Assembly (NCBI GenBank): GCA_947625925.1
Contig: CANQQC010000005.1
Span: 1-33,546, forward strand
DNA from: an uncultured Clostridia bacterium
GTDB lineage: Bacteria > Bacillota > Clostridia > TANB77 > CAG-508
Length of the DNA: 33,546 nt
Direction: 5' to 3'
The position numbers were made by a program, and so were the translations under genes. The notes below the pieces were generated by a model. The model worked only from the letters and a program-made list of their open reading frames with translations, searched no databases and was not told the origin of the DNA. Numbering within the stretch: position 1 is the first letter of the stretch; every line of letters starts with the position of its first letter. Below, in pieces: positions 17,610 through 26,573 of this stretch.

Positions 17610-17615
17610 TAGGAA
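17595..17615. promoter_or_regulatory. Candidate Rrf2/IscR-type operator 1 (overlaps -35)
   Basis: Minus strand TTCCTATTGACTTAGTAGGAA: 8 of 10 symmetric positions complementary. Confidence 0.6.
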
Positions 17616-17624
17616 TTCTTTTTT

Positions 17625-17657
17625 AAAAAGAAGGACTTTCATTGAAATCAAGCCCTT
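17625..17657 (-). terminator. Intrinsic terminator of the rrf2 transcription unit
   Basis: Minus strand AAGGGCTT...AAGTCCTT stem followed by CTTTTT, directly after the rrf2 stop. Confidence 0.65.
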
Positions 17658-18056
17658 TTAATCAATTAAATCTGCTAATGTTTTACTGTCTATATATTCA
17701 TTTATAACGTCATCTAATCCCTTCCAAAAATTATACGTTAAGCATCCTGCTTTTTTATCACATTTTGCTTCTTCTTTTACGCAAGTTATAGGTGCTAAAT
17801 CTCCTTCTGCTGCTCTTAAAATTTCTCCTACTGTATATTCTTCTATTTTTTTATTTAACTTATACCCTCCATTGTTTCCTCTTGCTGTTTGAAGTAACTT
17901 TGCTTTATTTAAAAGTGAAACAATTTGTTCCAAATATTTTATTGAAACACCTTGTCTTATAGAAATATCTTTTAAAGATATAAATTCATCATTATTATTT
18001 ATTGCTAAATCAATCATTACTCTTAATGCATATCTTCCCTTTGTAGATATTTTCAT
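17658..18056 (-). CDS. Rrf2-family regulator, IscR-like with three Cys
   Basis: MKISTKGRYALRVMIDLA, RQGVSIKYLEQIVSLLNKAKLL, GGYKL; TCVKEEAKCDKKAGCLT gives C-x6-C-x5-C; adjacent to the suf operon. Confidence 0.92.
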   Translation of the reverse strand: MKISTKGRYALRVMIDLAINNNDEFISLKDISIRQGVSIKYLEQIVSLLNKAKLLQTARGNNGGYKLNKKIEEYTVGEILRAAEGDLAPITCVKEEAKCDKKAGCLTYNFWKGLDDVINEYIDSKTLADLID

Positions 18057-18074
18057 TTTATTTCCTCCTGTTTT

Positions 18075-18728
18075 TTAATTTTTTCTTATCAATACATGAT
18101 AATGGTATGAACCACCTTTTCCATAAAACCCTCTAATTTCATGTATTTGTTCTATACTAAAATCTTTAAATAATTTTAGTATTAAATCATAATCAGCATA
18201 AAAATGTGGAATCCCATTTTCAGGACCATCTTCAACTCTTATCTTTGTGTTTTCATCTACCATAGGCCAATCTTGTTTCCAGCCCCATGTATTTTTTGAG
18301 CCTAATGTTAAGTAGCATTCTCCATCTTTTCTTAATACTCTTTTTAATTCTTGAGTTATTTTCTCCATTCCTTTTGTATCTGTATGTGATATTACGTTTC
18401 TACATAATATACAATCAATACTATCATCTTTATATGGTAATTCTAACATATCTCCTACTTTACAATCAACTTTTAAATTTAATTGTCCTGCCCATTGTTT
18501 TGTCTTTTCTACTCCATCTTCACTTAAGTCAAACGCATATGTATTAAATCCTTCTTTTGCAAATAGTATAGTATGTCTTCCTAATCCACATCCTAAATCT
18601 AAAAAATCTTTTTTTCCTTGCATTTTCCATCTATTCACTAAATAATATGATTCTGTAGCTGGTTCTTTCCATATTTTTTCATCTTCTTTTTTTAACATTT
18701 TCCAATTCCAAGCTTTTGAATCAACCAT
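18075..18728 (-). CDS. Class I SAM-dependent methyltransferase
   Basis: FLDLGCGLGRHTILFAKEGFNTYAFDLSEDGVE, YKDDSIDCILCRNVISH. Confidence 0.9.
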   Translation of the reverse strand: MVDSKAWNWKMLKKEDEKIWKEPATESYYLVNRWKMQGKKDFLDLGCGLGRHTILFAKEGFNTYAFDLSEDGVEKTKQWAGQLNLKVDCKVGDMLELPYKDDSIDCILCRNVISHTDTKGMEKITQELKRVLRKDGECYLTLGSKNTWGWKQDWPMVDENTKIRVEDGPENGIPHFYADYDLILKLFKDFSIEQIHEIRGFYGKGGSYHYHVLIRKN

Positions 18729-18741
18729 TTTTTATTCCCCC

Positions 18742-19299
18742 TTAACTTAAATAACATTCTTTTTCATGGTCATTAACTACACCAATTGCTTGTAAATATG
18801 AATATATTATTGTACTACCAACAAATTTCATACCTCTTTTCTTCAAATCTTTTGATATTTCATCAGATAATGGTGATGTTACCTTTTTAATATTATCTTT
18901 ATTTTTTATTATTTTATTATCTGTAAAATGCCAAATATATTTGCAAAAAGACTCGTATTCCTTTTGTATTTTTATATATATTTTTGCATTGTTAATTGCT
19001 GATTTTATTTTTAATTTGTTTCTAATAATATCTTTATTGTTCATTAGTTCATTTATTTTTTTATCATCATATTTCTCTATTTTTTTATATTCAAAATTAT
19101 CAAAAGCTTTTCTAAAACTTTCCCTTTTATTTAATATACATTCCCATGATAATCCTGCTTGGAAAGATTCTAAAAGAAGCATTTCAAATAAATAGCTATC
19201 ATCATAACTAGGAACTCCCCATTCTTCATCATGATATTTTACATATATATCATTTTTTTCATTAACCCATTTACATCTTTTCATTGTTTTCTTCCTCAC
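18742..19299 (-). CDS. tag: DNA-3-methyladenine glycosylase I
   Basis: KRCKWVNEKNDIYVKYHDEEWGVPSYDDSYLFEMLLLESFQAGLSWECILNKRESFRKAFDNF; KFVGSTIIYSYLQAIGVVNDH. Confidence 0.95.
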   Translation of the reverse strand: MRKKTMKRCKWVNEKNDIYVKYHDEEWGVPSYDDSYLFEMLLLESFQAGLSWECILNKRESFRKAFDNFEYKKIEKYDDKKINELMNNKDIIRNKLKIKSAINNAKIYIKIQKEYESFCKYIWHFTDNKIIKNKDNIKKVTSPLSDEISKDLKKRGMKFVGSTIIYSYLQAIGVVNDHEKECYLS

Positions 19300-19768
19300 T
19301 TTTTGAACAACTAATTATTGTTGTTGCAAAAATGCCATTTCCTTTTCCACATTCGGTTAGCCCTTCTCCTGTTGTTGCAGTAATTCCTATATTCTTTTTA
19401 TCAATATTTAATAAATTAGCTATAGAATTTCTCATTTCTTCAATTTTAGGAGAAAATTTAGGTCTTTTTGCTTCTATTGATATTGCTACATGATTTATTT
19501 TTATATCTCCTAAATAACTTAGCGCTTCTTTTAAATATTCTTTACTATCAGTAATTCCTTTTTTGCACATTTCGTCTGCTATTTTTCCTAAAATATTTAC
19601 AGTAGTTATACTTGAAATTGCATTTGTTATTGAATGTAATACAACATCTCCATCACTATTTGCATCCATTGAAAATTGTTCATCAAACTTTACTCCTGCA
19701 ATAACTAATTCCTTTTTATTATTATCTATTATTCTATGACTATCTTGTCCAATCCCTGTGATATTCAT
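19271..19768 (-). CDS. ispF: Divergent 2-C-methyl-D-erythritol 2,4-cyclodiphosphate synthase-like protein
   Basis: GIGQDSHR, SDGDVVLHSITNAI, FSPKIEEMRNSIANLLNIDKKNIGITATTGEGLT; the GDIG-type segment is not recognisable. Confidence 0.8.
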   Translation of the reverse strand: MNITGIGQDSHRIIDNNKKELVIAGVKFDEQFSMDANSDGDVVLHSITNAISSITTVNILGKIADEMCKKGITDSKEYLKEALSYLGDIKINHVAISIEAKRPKFSPKIEEMRNSIANLLNIDKKNIGITATTGEGLTECGKGNGIFATTIISCSKSEEENNEKM

Positions 19769-19789
19769 GTATAATTCCTTTCTTTTAAA

Positions 19790-20353
19790 TTATAATTTTC
19801 TATATATATCTCCCCAGTTATTTACTTCTTTAATATATTCATTTTCTTCTAATTTTTTTAGGTTTGTATCTCTAAAATATAATGATTTTATTTTTTCGTT
19901 TGCTAAGGCTTTAACTATTCTCCAATCATCATCTATCATAACATCAACCTTTTCTTTCTTACATATCTCTACTTTGTTATCAATATGCCAATAATATTTA
20001 TCAAAAACAATATTATTCTTCTCTAAAAGTCTAATGGCATCATCTTTCATTTCTTTAATAAATCCACCTCTTGCAGTTATTACTACAAATTCATGTCCTT
20101 TTTGTTTTAGTAATCTATATATTCCTAAAAAACCTGACATTAGATTACTTTCTTTTGATACTGTCATAAAATATCTTTTTATAAATTCTTTTTCTTGTTC
20201 GTCAGTCCAGCTATATCTTTGTTGAAATTTCGGCTCTTGTCTATTTACTAAGTTATTTCCTTTTAAAATATCTTTATCAAAAATTTCCTCATAAGTTCTA
20301 AATGTAGTTTCACTATCTATTACAACTCCATCTAAGTCAATTCCTATTTTCAT
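19790..20353 (-). CDS. HAD-superfamily hydrolase, 5'(3')-deoxyribonucleotidase-like
   Basis: MKIGIDLDGVVIDS, VVITARGGF, KVDVMIDDDWRIVKAL. Confidence 0.8.
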   Translation of the reverse strand: MKIGIDLDGVVIDSETTFRTYEEIFDKDILKGNNLVNRQEPKFQQRYSWTDEQEKEFIKRYFMTVSKESNLMSGFLGIYRLLKQKGHEFVVITARGGFIKEMKDDAIRLLEKNNIVFDKYYWHIDNKVEICKKEKVDVMIDDDWRIVKALANEKIKSLYFRDTNLKKLEENEYIKEVNNWGDIYRKL

Positions 20354-20386
20354 TTTGTTTCCTCCTATATCCTTTCAGTCTGATCA

Positions 20387-21142
20387 TTAATCCTTGTTTA
20401 ATAGTTCAAAAAATCTTTCTTTTTTTATTCCTAAATTTTGTGAATCTATAAATTCAATACTTCCTTTATTTTCTGCTAATAAATCTTTTTCTTTCAATAC
20501 TTCTTTTAAATGTATTGCTAAATTTGGAGCTCCATTAAAAAAGTCTACATTTTCTCCTAATACATGTTTTATTTCATCTTGTATTATAGGGTAGTGTGTA
20601 CAACCAAGTACAACATTTTTTATTTTTCCTTGATATTTTTTCAAATTCTCTCTCAAATATTCTCTAATCTTTTCTTTTTCGTCTCTTTCTATCAAATCTG
20701 CTAGCCCTATACATGATAATAATTGTGTCTTTTTATTATCATATGTGTGATATAATAATTTAAATTTTTCACTTTCTATTGTTCCTTTTGTTGCCATTAC
20801 TAAAGTTTCTTCTTGATAAGCATTATCATGTACTTTTTTATATGCTGGTTCAATTGCAATAAAAGGTATATTTCTATATTTATTTCTTAAAAAATCAGCC
20901 GCTTTTGCACTTGCAGTGTTACATGCAATAACTATTGCTTTACAATTTTTATTTATTAATATTTTTACTATATCTTCACAAATTTTAATAATTTCTGAAT
21001 CATTTTTATCTCCATATGGATTATTTTTTGAGTCACTAAAATATATATAATCTTCTTTTGGAAGAATTTTTAAAATTTCATTTAAAACCGTTATTCCACC
21101 AATTCCCGAATCAAATATTCCTATTTTTTGTGATTTTTCCAT
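20387..21142 (-). CDS. murI: Glutamate racemase
   Basis: IGIFDSGIGGITVLNEI, YFSDSKNNPYGDK, VIACNTASAKA, VLGCTHYPII. Confidence 0.96.
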   Translation of the reverse strand: MEKSQKIGIFDSGIGGITVLNEILKILPKEDYIYFSDSKNNPYGDKNDSEIIKICEDIVKILINKNCKAIVIACNTASAKAADFLRNKYRNIPFIAIEPAYKKVHDNAYQEETLVMATKGTIESEKFKLLYHTYDNKKTQLLSCIGLADLIERDEKEKIREYLRENLKKYQGKIKNVVLGCTHYPIIQDEIKHVLGENVDFFNGAPNLAIHLKEVLKEKDLLAENKGSIEFIDSQNLGIKKERFFELLNKD

Positions 21143-21271
21143 CTTGATTTCTCCTTATTTTTTTTCTATCAAATAAATATTAAAATAAATTATCAGTATT
21201 ATAACACTAGAAATGATAGCTTTTTCATATTTCAATTTTCTTTTTCCTTTTATTGACCTAAATTATATCAT

Positions 21272-21304
21272 AAAAAACAGATAATAATCAATTATTACTA
21301 TCTG
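21272..21304 (-). terminator. Intrinsic terminator downstream of the DUF2974-like gene
   Basis: Minus strand CAGATAGTAATAATTGATTATTATCTGTTTTTT. Confidence 0.8.
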
Positions 21305-21321
21305 CTTTAACTTTTTATAAT

Positions 21322-22473
21322 TTATCTATCTAAATTACCATTCATTACGTCTTGAATCTTATTTGGTATATTTGTTACTCCTTTTACTACATTGTTTATT
21401 TTTTCATGTTCTTCTAGCCAATTCTTTTTACTTATTACCCAAAATTCTTTTATTGTTTCTATAACTTTCTTTCTAGTTTCTTTATCCAAATCTTTATATG
21501 TATTTATTATTTTCTTTGTTTTTTCAAACCATAACTCTCCCATTTCATCAAAATTTTCCACTTCTGTTGAATAAAGAATATCGAAAACAACATTTATTAC
21601 TTCTTCTCTTTGTTTAACACTTATTGTTTCTAACCAATCTCTAATTGATTTATCTAAGATTTTGCTTCCTTTACTTGTATCTTCTAAAATTTCAAATCCA
21701 GTATTTGATACTTGCCATGTATTTGTATCATGTTGCATAAATCCTTTTTCGCTACTATTTATAACTGTATATTTTCCTTTATTATTTAATAATCGTCCAA
21801 TTATAGATGATTGTGGAATATATGTATTTATTTTATCAACCATTTGTTTATATTTTCTAGATTCAACAATTTTATTATTAAAACCTGGTCCATCATTGTT
21901 GTAAATATTTATTATTCTATCTTTTATATCTTCATCAGAAAATACTGATGCATATATTGCAAGATTTCCTCCTTTAGAATGTCCTCCTACTCTTATCTTT
22001 CTGTCTGGGAATTTTCTGGCTATTTTTTCTAAATATTTTACAGCTTCAATTTGTGATGGTATGTTACTCTTTACAAATAAATTCAAATTTTCTTTCCAAC
22101 CAACAATTGATGAATCAGTTCCTCTAAATGCTACATACATTGAATTATCTGGCATAAGTATTGTCATAGCTGAAAATTGTTTTTCATTCTTAATATCATG
22201 TTTATTTACATAGTCAGTTATTTTCATTTTTCCAAACCTCTTAGATTTACCCATTAAATCTAAAAATTCAATTCCTGGATCGTTTTTAGTTTCTTCTTGT
22301 TTCTTGAAAATTTTATTTATTTTTCTTATGGATAACATATCATTATCTTTTAATATATTATCAAAGGGGTAATATGCAAGTGATGATAAGATTACGTTAT
22401 CTATTTCATTAAATTTTGAATGTTTTAATTTTAAATCTCCCCTCCATTTTAAATAATCTAATATATTTGCCAT
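21322..22473 (-). CDS. DUF2974/Mbeg1-like alpha/beta-hydrolase (lipase-like)
   Basis: VAFRGTDSSIVGWKENLNL, VGGHSKGGNLAIYAS nucleophile elbow, YNNDGPGF; start set at MANILDYLKWRGDL. Confidence 0.85.
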   Translation of the reverse strand: MANILDYLKWRGDLKLKHSKFNEIDNVILSSLAYYPFDNILKDNDMLSIRKINKIFKKQEETKNDPGIEFLDLMGKSKRFGKMKITDYVNKHDIKNEKQFSAMTILMPDNSMYVAFRGTDSSIVGWKENLNLFVKSNIPSQIEAVKYLEKIARKFPDRKIRVGGHSKGGNLAIYASVFSDEDIKDRIINIYNNDGPGFNNKIVESRKYKQMVDKINTYIPQSSIIGRLLNNKGKYTVINSSEKGFMQHDTNTWQVSNTGFEILEDTSKGSKILDKSIRDWLETISVKQREEVINVVFDILYSTEVENFDEMGELWFEKTKKIINTYKDLDKETRKKVIETIKEFWVISKKNWLEEHEKINNVVKGVTNIPNKIQDVMNGNLDR

Positions 22474-22538
22474 AATAAAACTCCTTAAAACTATCATTAC
22501 TCTTTATTTTAGCATATTTTGGGCTTTTTTTCAAATTT

Positions 22539-22576
22539 TAAAAGACAAGTAACTATATTATAATTACTTGCCTTTT
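22539..22576 (-). terminator. Intrinsic terminator after the LytTR/membrane protein pair
   Basis: Minus strand GCAAGTAA...TTACTTGT stem followed by CTTTTAAAATTT. Confidence 0.6.
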
Positions 22577-22579
22577 TAT

Positions 22580-23254
22580 TTAATTGTTCTTAATATTTTG
22601 ATTTAGTTCTTCAGTCATTTTTACTCCAATTTTGTAATTCACTATATACATTATAACAAATATTGCTGTATATCCTATATAGAAATATTTAGGCATATTA
22701 CTATATGTAGATCCTATATCCCAAAATCTATATGTCCATGTATACATATAGATTGGTGGGACAATAATCATGATTCCAAAATATCCAATTATAAATTTTA
22801 AAATTGTACTAATTCTTCTGCATGTAATTACTAGATATGCTATTGCTATTGCAACTCCAGATATTATTGATATATTAATATATTTAGTTGTTATTTGTGT
22901 AAGTTCAACTTGAATAAAAGACCATATTGAAAATCCCAATGGATCATAAAATTCTCCTAAAGAATGCTCATGTCCATCTCCTATATAATGTTCTTGTCCA
23001 TCATCTTTATATTTAGATTCATTAGCTGATTGTTCTAATATTTCTTTGTATAGTTCTACACTATCTCCTAATTCTTTTATCTTATCCTTATCAAGTTTCG
23101 CAATATCCTCATTATACTTATTTCCAAATAAATACAGTTGATTCTCTTTACATGTTTTGTAAAAATCTTTTGCAGTGAATCCTACATAAATTACAATTGT
23201 TGAAATAATAAATACTAATATTGTTTTCAATCCTCTTTTTATAAATTGTTTCAT
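22580..23254 (-). CDS. Multi-pass membrane protein coupled to a LytTR regulator
   Basis: N-terminal TM, about 80-aa hydrophilic segment with GQEHYIGDGHEHSLGEFYD, then several TM segments; start overlaps the stop of the LytTR gene. Confidence 0.75.
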   Translation of the reverse strand: MKQFIKRGLKTILVFIISTIVIYVGFTAKDFYKTCKENQLYLFGNKYNEDIAKLDKDKIKELGDSVELYKEILEQSANESKYKDDGQEHYIGDGHEHSLGEFYDPLGFSIWSFIQVELTQITTKYINISIISGVAIAIAYLVITCRRISTILKFIIGYFGIMIIVPPIYMYTWTYRFWDIGSTYSNMPKYFYIGYTAIFVIMYIVNYKIGVKMTEELNQNIKNN

Positions 23255-23727
23255 TTTAAATTCCCCCTTTCTTTTAGGAATTTCATTATTTGAGCTACAT
23301 TTCTTTTAGATACTGTTTCTTGTGTTGAATCTTTTAGCTTTACTAATATCGTTCCAAGAATACTAGTATCGAAGCATTCAACTTGATTAACATTTATAAT
23401 ACAAGAATTTGAAATTCTAATAAAATCTTTATTTTTAAATATCTCTTCTAACTCATATAATTTGTATTTAATTTTATATGTACCATCTTTAACTCTTACA
23501 TAATTATATTTATCTTTACTAAAAAAACACATTACATTTTCAATATCTATAAAATATATTTCATTGTTTTTAGTGGCAGTTATTTGAGTTGGTGTAGTAT
23601 TTATATTTGAAATATAATTAATAAGATTTTGAACTTCTTTAGTTAGTTTTGGGGCATTTATTGTAATAGATGTTTCTTTATATTCATCAGATATATTAGT
23701 GTTTATTTTTATTTCCATTTGTTTCAC
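23251..23727 (-). CDS. LytTR DNA-binding domain transcriptional regulator
   Basis: IYFIDIENVMCFFSKDKYNYVRVKDGTYKIKYKLYELEEIFKNKDFIRISNSCIINVNQVECFD is a LytTR domain; no receiver domain. Confidence 0.9.
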   Translation of the reverse strand: MKQMEIKINTNISDEYKETSITINAPKLTKEVQNLINYISNINTTPTQITATKNNEIYFIDIENVMCFFSKDKYNYVRVKDGTYKIKYKLYELEEIFKNKDFIRISNSCIINVNQVECFDTSILGTILVKLKDSTQETVSKRNVAQIMKFLKERGNLK

Positions 23728-23820
23728 CTCTTTAGTTAATTATATCAATATATTTTAAATATCTCCATAATTTTTATATTATTTAAGATAACTGTTACTT
23801 TTTTTGTGATAAATGAAATA

Positions 23821-23861
23821 AAAAAACAGATAAATACCTTGATTATGTATTATCTGTTTTC
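23821..23861 (-). terminator. Intrinsic terminator after the MBL gene
   Basis: Minus strand AAAACAGATAATACATAATCAAGGTATTTATCTGTTTTTTT. Confidence 0.75.
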
Positions 23862-23867
23862 TATAAT

Positions 23868-24740
23868 CTACACTTGTTTCCAAAACATTTTGTTATTCTT
23901 AAACTCATAAGATATTCTTTTTTCATCGCATAAATATGATAAATATGATTTTATTGTGCTTCCCACAAGAACATATTGATTTGCATTCATTAAAAGGTTA
24001 TATTCATCAAAAATTGTTTTTAAAATTTCTTCAAAAGTTTTTTCTTCTTTACAAATACTATATATTTTATCTAAATTCTCATTTATTTTTTCCTTATTTA
24101 TTTGTATGAGCTCATCAATATTTTCTGTAGCCTCTACATGAGATGGAATATATAAATCCCCTTTTAAAGTTTTTAGATACTCTAATGTATTAAAATATTC
24201 TTTTACATCATAAATAAAGAAAAAATGGTATTTTCTTATAGTTTCTTTACTAAATAACGAATCTGCTAAAAAGTATACGTTGTCACTTGTCTTTATTCCT
24301 ATCATATCAAAAAAATGCCCTTTTAGCTTGATATATTCTAATCCCTCAGGAAGGTTATTTTCAATAGATGTAACTTTAGATTCTTTTGCTAATAAAAATT
24401 TATTTCTAATATCTTTAAAAGGATATCCTCCATATAGAAATGAAGGTTCTAAAATAGGATTCTTAGTAAAACTTTTTTCAATCTTATAAGCCAATATTTC
24501 ACAATTAGTTCTATCTTGAATAACTTTGTTTCCACCAATATGATCAGCATTAGAATGTGTTGATATTATACCTTTAACAGTCCATCCTTTTTCATTTATA
24601 ATTTTTAATATCTTTTTACCTGCATCTTTATCATTACCTGAATCTATTAAATATACATTTTTTTCATCTATTTTATATATTCCAATATTAGTTGGATTTT
24701 TAATATAATATGTTTTTTTTCCAACTTTTACTAATTCCAT
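23868..24740 (-). CDS. MBL-fold metallo-hydrolase
   Basis: YLIDSGNDKDAGKKI, STHSNADHIGGNKVIQ, GHFFDMIGIKT, YFLADSLF, PSHVEA. Confidence 0.9.
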   Translation of the reverse strand: MELVKVGKKTYYIKNPTNIGIYKIDEKNVYLIDSGNDKDAGKKILKIINEKGWTVKGIISTHSNADHIGGNKVIQDRTNCEILAYKIEKSFTKNPILEPSFLYGGYPFKDIRNKFLLAKESKVTSIENNLPEGLEYIKLKGHFFDMIGIKTSDNVYFLADSLFSKETIRKYHFFFIYDVKEYFNTLEYLKTLKGDLYIPSHVEATENIDELIQINKEKINENLDKIYSICKEEKTFEEILKTIFDEYNLLMNANQYVLVGSTIKSYLSYLCDEKRISYEFKNNKMFWKQV

Positions 24741-24757
24741 ATTTTTTCAAGCTCCTT

Positions 24758-25279
24758 TTATATAGTATTTTTTTCTTCTTTTTTTATAATATCGTATCTT
24801 ATTAGTGCAACTATTGATAAAATAAAACTTACTACATCTAATGGGAATGTTGAATATGCTTTTACTATGAAGTCATATGTCATCCAACAAAATCTTACAA
24901 TTATATTTAATTTTCTTATTTTTTTCATATCTTTTATTAATAATATAATTAAATATGCTAAAGAAGCTATTGCTGGTAATAAACTATATATATTGCTATA
25001 TGTAATAACATTTCCAATCAATAAAACAATTACAAATATTACTACTAAATATACAGGAAATTTCTTTTTTTCATATTTTGTTGAAATTAGTGTTAAGATC
25101 ATTAAAATAAAATCATTGATTGCTCCTGCATATGCTTGTAATAACACCATATTTGTTGTAAAAAATATATATGCTAATAAATTACAAGCTATATATTTTT
25201 TCTTATCTTTCATTTGTGTTGAAACTATAATTGTTATAGCTCCAAATAGTCCTAATATTTGTGCAATAATAAAAGCCAT
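24758..25279 (-). CDS. YgjV-family inner membrane protein
   Basis: IIAQILGLFGAITIIVSTQMKDKKKYIACNLLAYIFFTTNMVLLQAYAGAINDFI; hydrophobic, multi-TM. Confidence 0.8.
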   Translation of the reverse strand: MAFIIAQILGLFGAITIIVSTQMKDKKKYIACNLLAYIFFTTNMVLLQAYAGAINDFILMILTLISTKYEKKKFPVYLVVIFVIVLLIGNVITYSNIYSLLPAIASLAYLIILLIKDMKKIRKLNIIVRFCWMTYDFIVKAYSTFPLDVVSFILSIVALIRYDIIKKEEKNTI

Positions 25280-25331
25280 AAAAAAACCCCCTTATGTTAT
25301 TTAATTTTTTTGTTAGCTAATATTATATCAT

Positions 25332-25363
25332 AAAAAGCAAGTGCTATTCAAGTCACTTGCTTT
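25332..25363 (-). terminator. Intrinsic terminator of the hyd maturation operon
   Basis: Minus strand AAAGCAAGTGACTTGAATAGCACTTGCTTTTT just after hydF. Confidence 0.88.
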
Positions 25364-25368
25364 CATAT

Positions 25369-26556
25369 TTATATTTCTGGAATAATTTCAATACTTCTTT
25401 CTAATATTTTCTTCATATATGCAATTACAATTCCATAATTTGTAAAAGGAACTCCTTTGTTTTTTGCTTCATTCATTCTATATATCATTTCTTTTGAATT
25501 AAGCATACATCCTCCACAATGAATTATTAAACTATAGTCTTCTAAATTATTTGGATAACTATTTCCACTACTCCAGTCAAATTTTAATTCTAAATTAGTA
25601 TATTTTTTTAACCAATTAGGAATCTTTACTGTTCCTATATCTTCACATTGTCTATGATGGGTACAACCTTCTGATATTAGTATTTTATCTCCATCTTTCA
25701 AATTATTTATTTTTCTTACTCCTTCTATTGCAGTCTTTAAAAATCCTTTATATCTAGCCATTAGAATCGAAAAAGATGTAAGTGGAATATCTTTTGGTAC
25801 AATTTCACTAACCATTTCAAAAACTTGAGAATCTGTTACTACAAGGGAAGGTTTCTTTTTTAATGATTTTAAAGTATCTTCAAGTTCCGTTTCTTTTGTT
25901 ACAACTGATATTGCATTTGTATCAATAATATCTCTTATAGCTAATTGTTGTGGCATAATCATTCTTCCTTTTGGGGCACTACTATCTATAGGTGTTACGA
26001 GTACAACAATATCTTTTGGTTTTATCATATCAGCTATGAACCTTATTTCTTTTTCCTCTTTTTTTGTAAGTTTTCCAATAGTATTTTTTAACTCTTCAAT
26101 ACCTTTTAATTCAATAGCACTTGTATAAATAATGTTATCTTTAACAAGTACATTTTGTTTTATTAAATCCATTTTATTTTTTACAATAATGTATGGTATA
26201 TCTCTATTTTTAAAAATAGAAATAAGTTCTTTTTCTATTAAATTAAGATCTCTATCTGCAACAGTAACTAATATTGCTATATCACAACTTCTTAAAATAT
26301 TTTTTGTTTTTTCTACTCTTTTTTCTCCAAGTACTCCCTCATCATCTATTCCTGGAGTATCTATAATTACAACTGGTCCAAGTGGAAGAAGTTCCATTGC
26401 TTTTTTAACAGGATCTGTAGTTGTTCCTTTTATACTGCTTACAACTGATAAATCCTGATTTGTTACAGCGTTTACTACACTACTTTTTCCTACATTTCTA
26501 CATCCAAAAAAGCCTATATGTATTCTTTCACCAGTTGGTGTATTATTTAAACTCAT
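25369..26556 (-). CDS. hydF: [FeFe]-hydrogenase H-cluster maturation GTPase HydF
   Basis: GFFGCRNVGKSSVVNA P-loop, DTPGIDDEG; C-terminal GCTHHRQC and HCGGCMLN cluster ligands. Confidence 0.96.
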   Translation of the reverse strand: MSLNNTPTGERIHIGFFGCRNVGKSSVVNAVTNQDLSVVSSIKGTTTDPVKKAMELLPLGPVVIIDTPGIDDEGVLGEKRVEKTKNILRSCDIAILVTVADRDLNLIEKELISIFKNRDIPYIIVKNKMDLIKQNVLVKDNIIYTSAIELKGIEELKNTIGKLTKKEEKEIRFIADMIKPKDIVVLVTPIDSSAPKGRMIMPQQLAIRDIIDTNAISVVTKETELEDTLKSLKKKPSLVVTDSQVFEMVSEIVPKDIPLTSFSILMARYKGFLKTAIEGVRKINNLKDGDKILISEGCTHHRQCEDIGTVKIPNWLKKYTNLELKFDWSSGNSYPNNLEDYSLIIHCGGCMLNSKEMIYRMNEAKNKGVPFTNYGIVIAYMKKILERSIEIIPEI

Positions 26557-26573
26557 AAACTCACCTCAATTAT

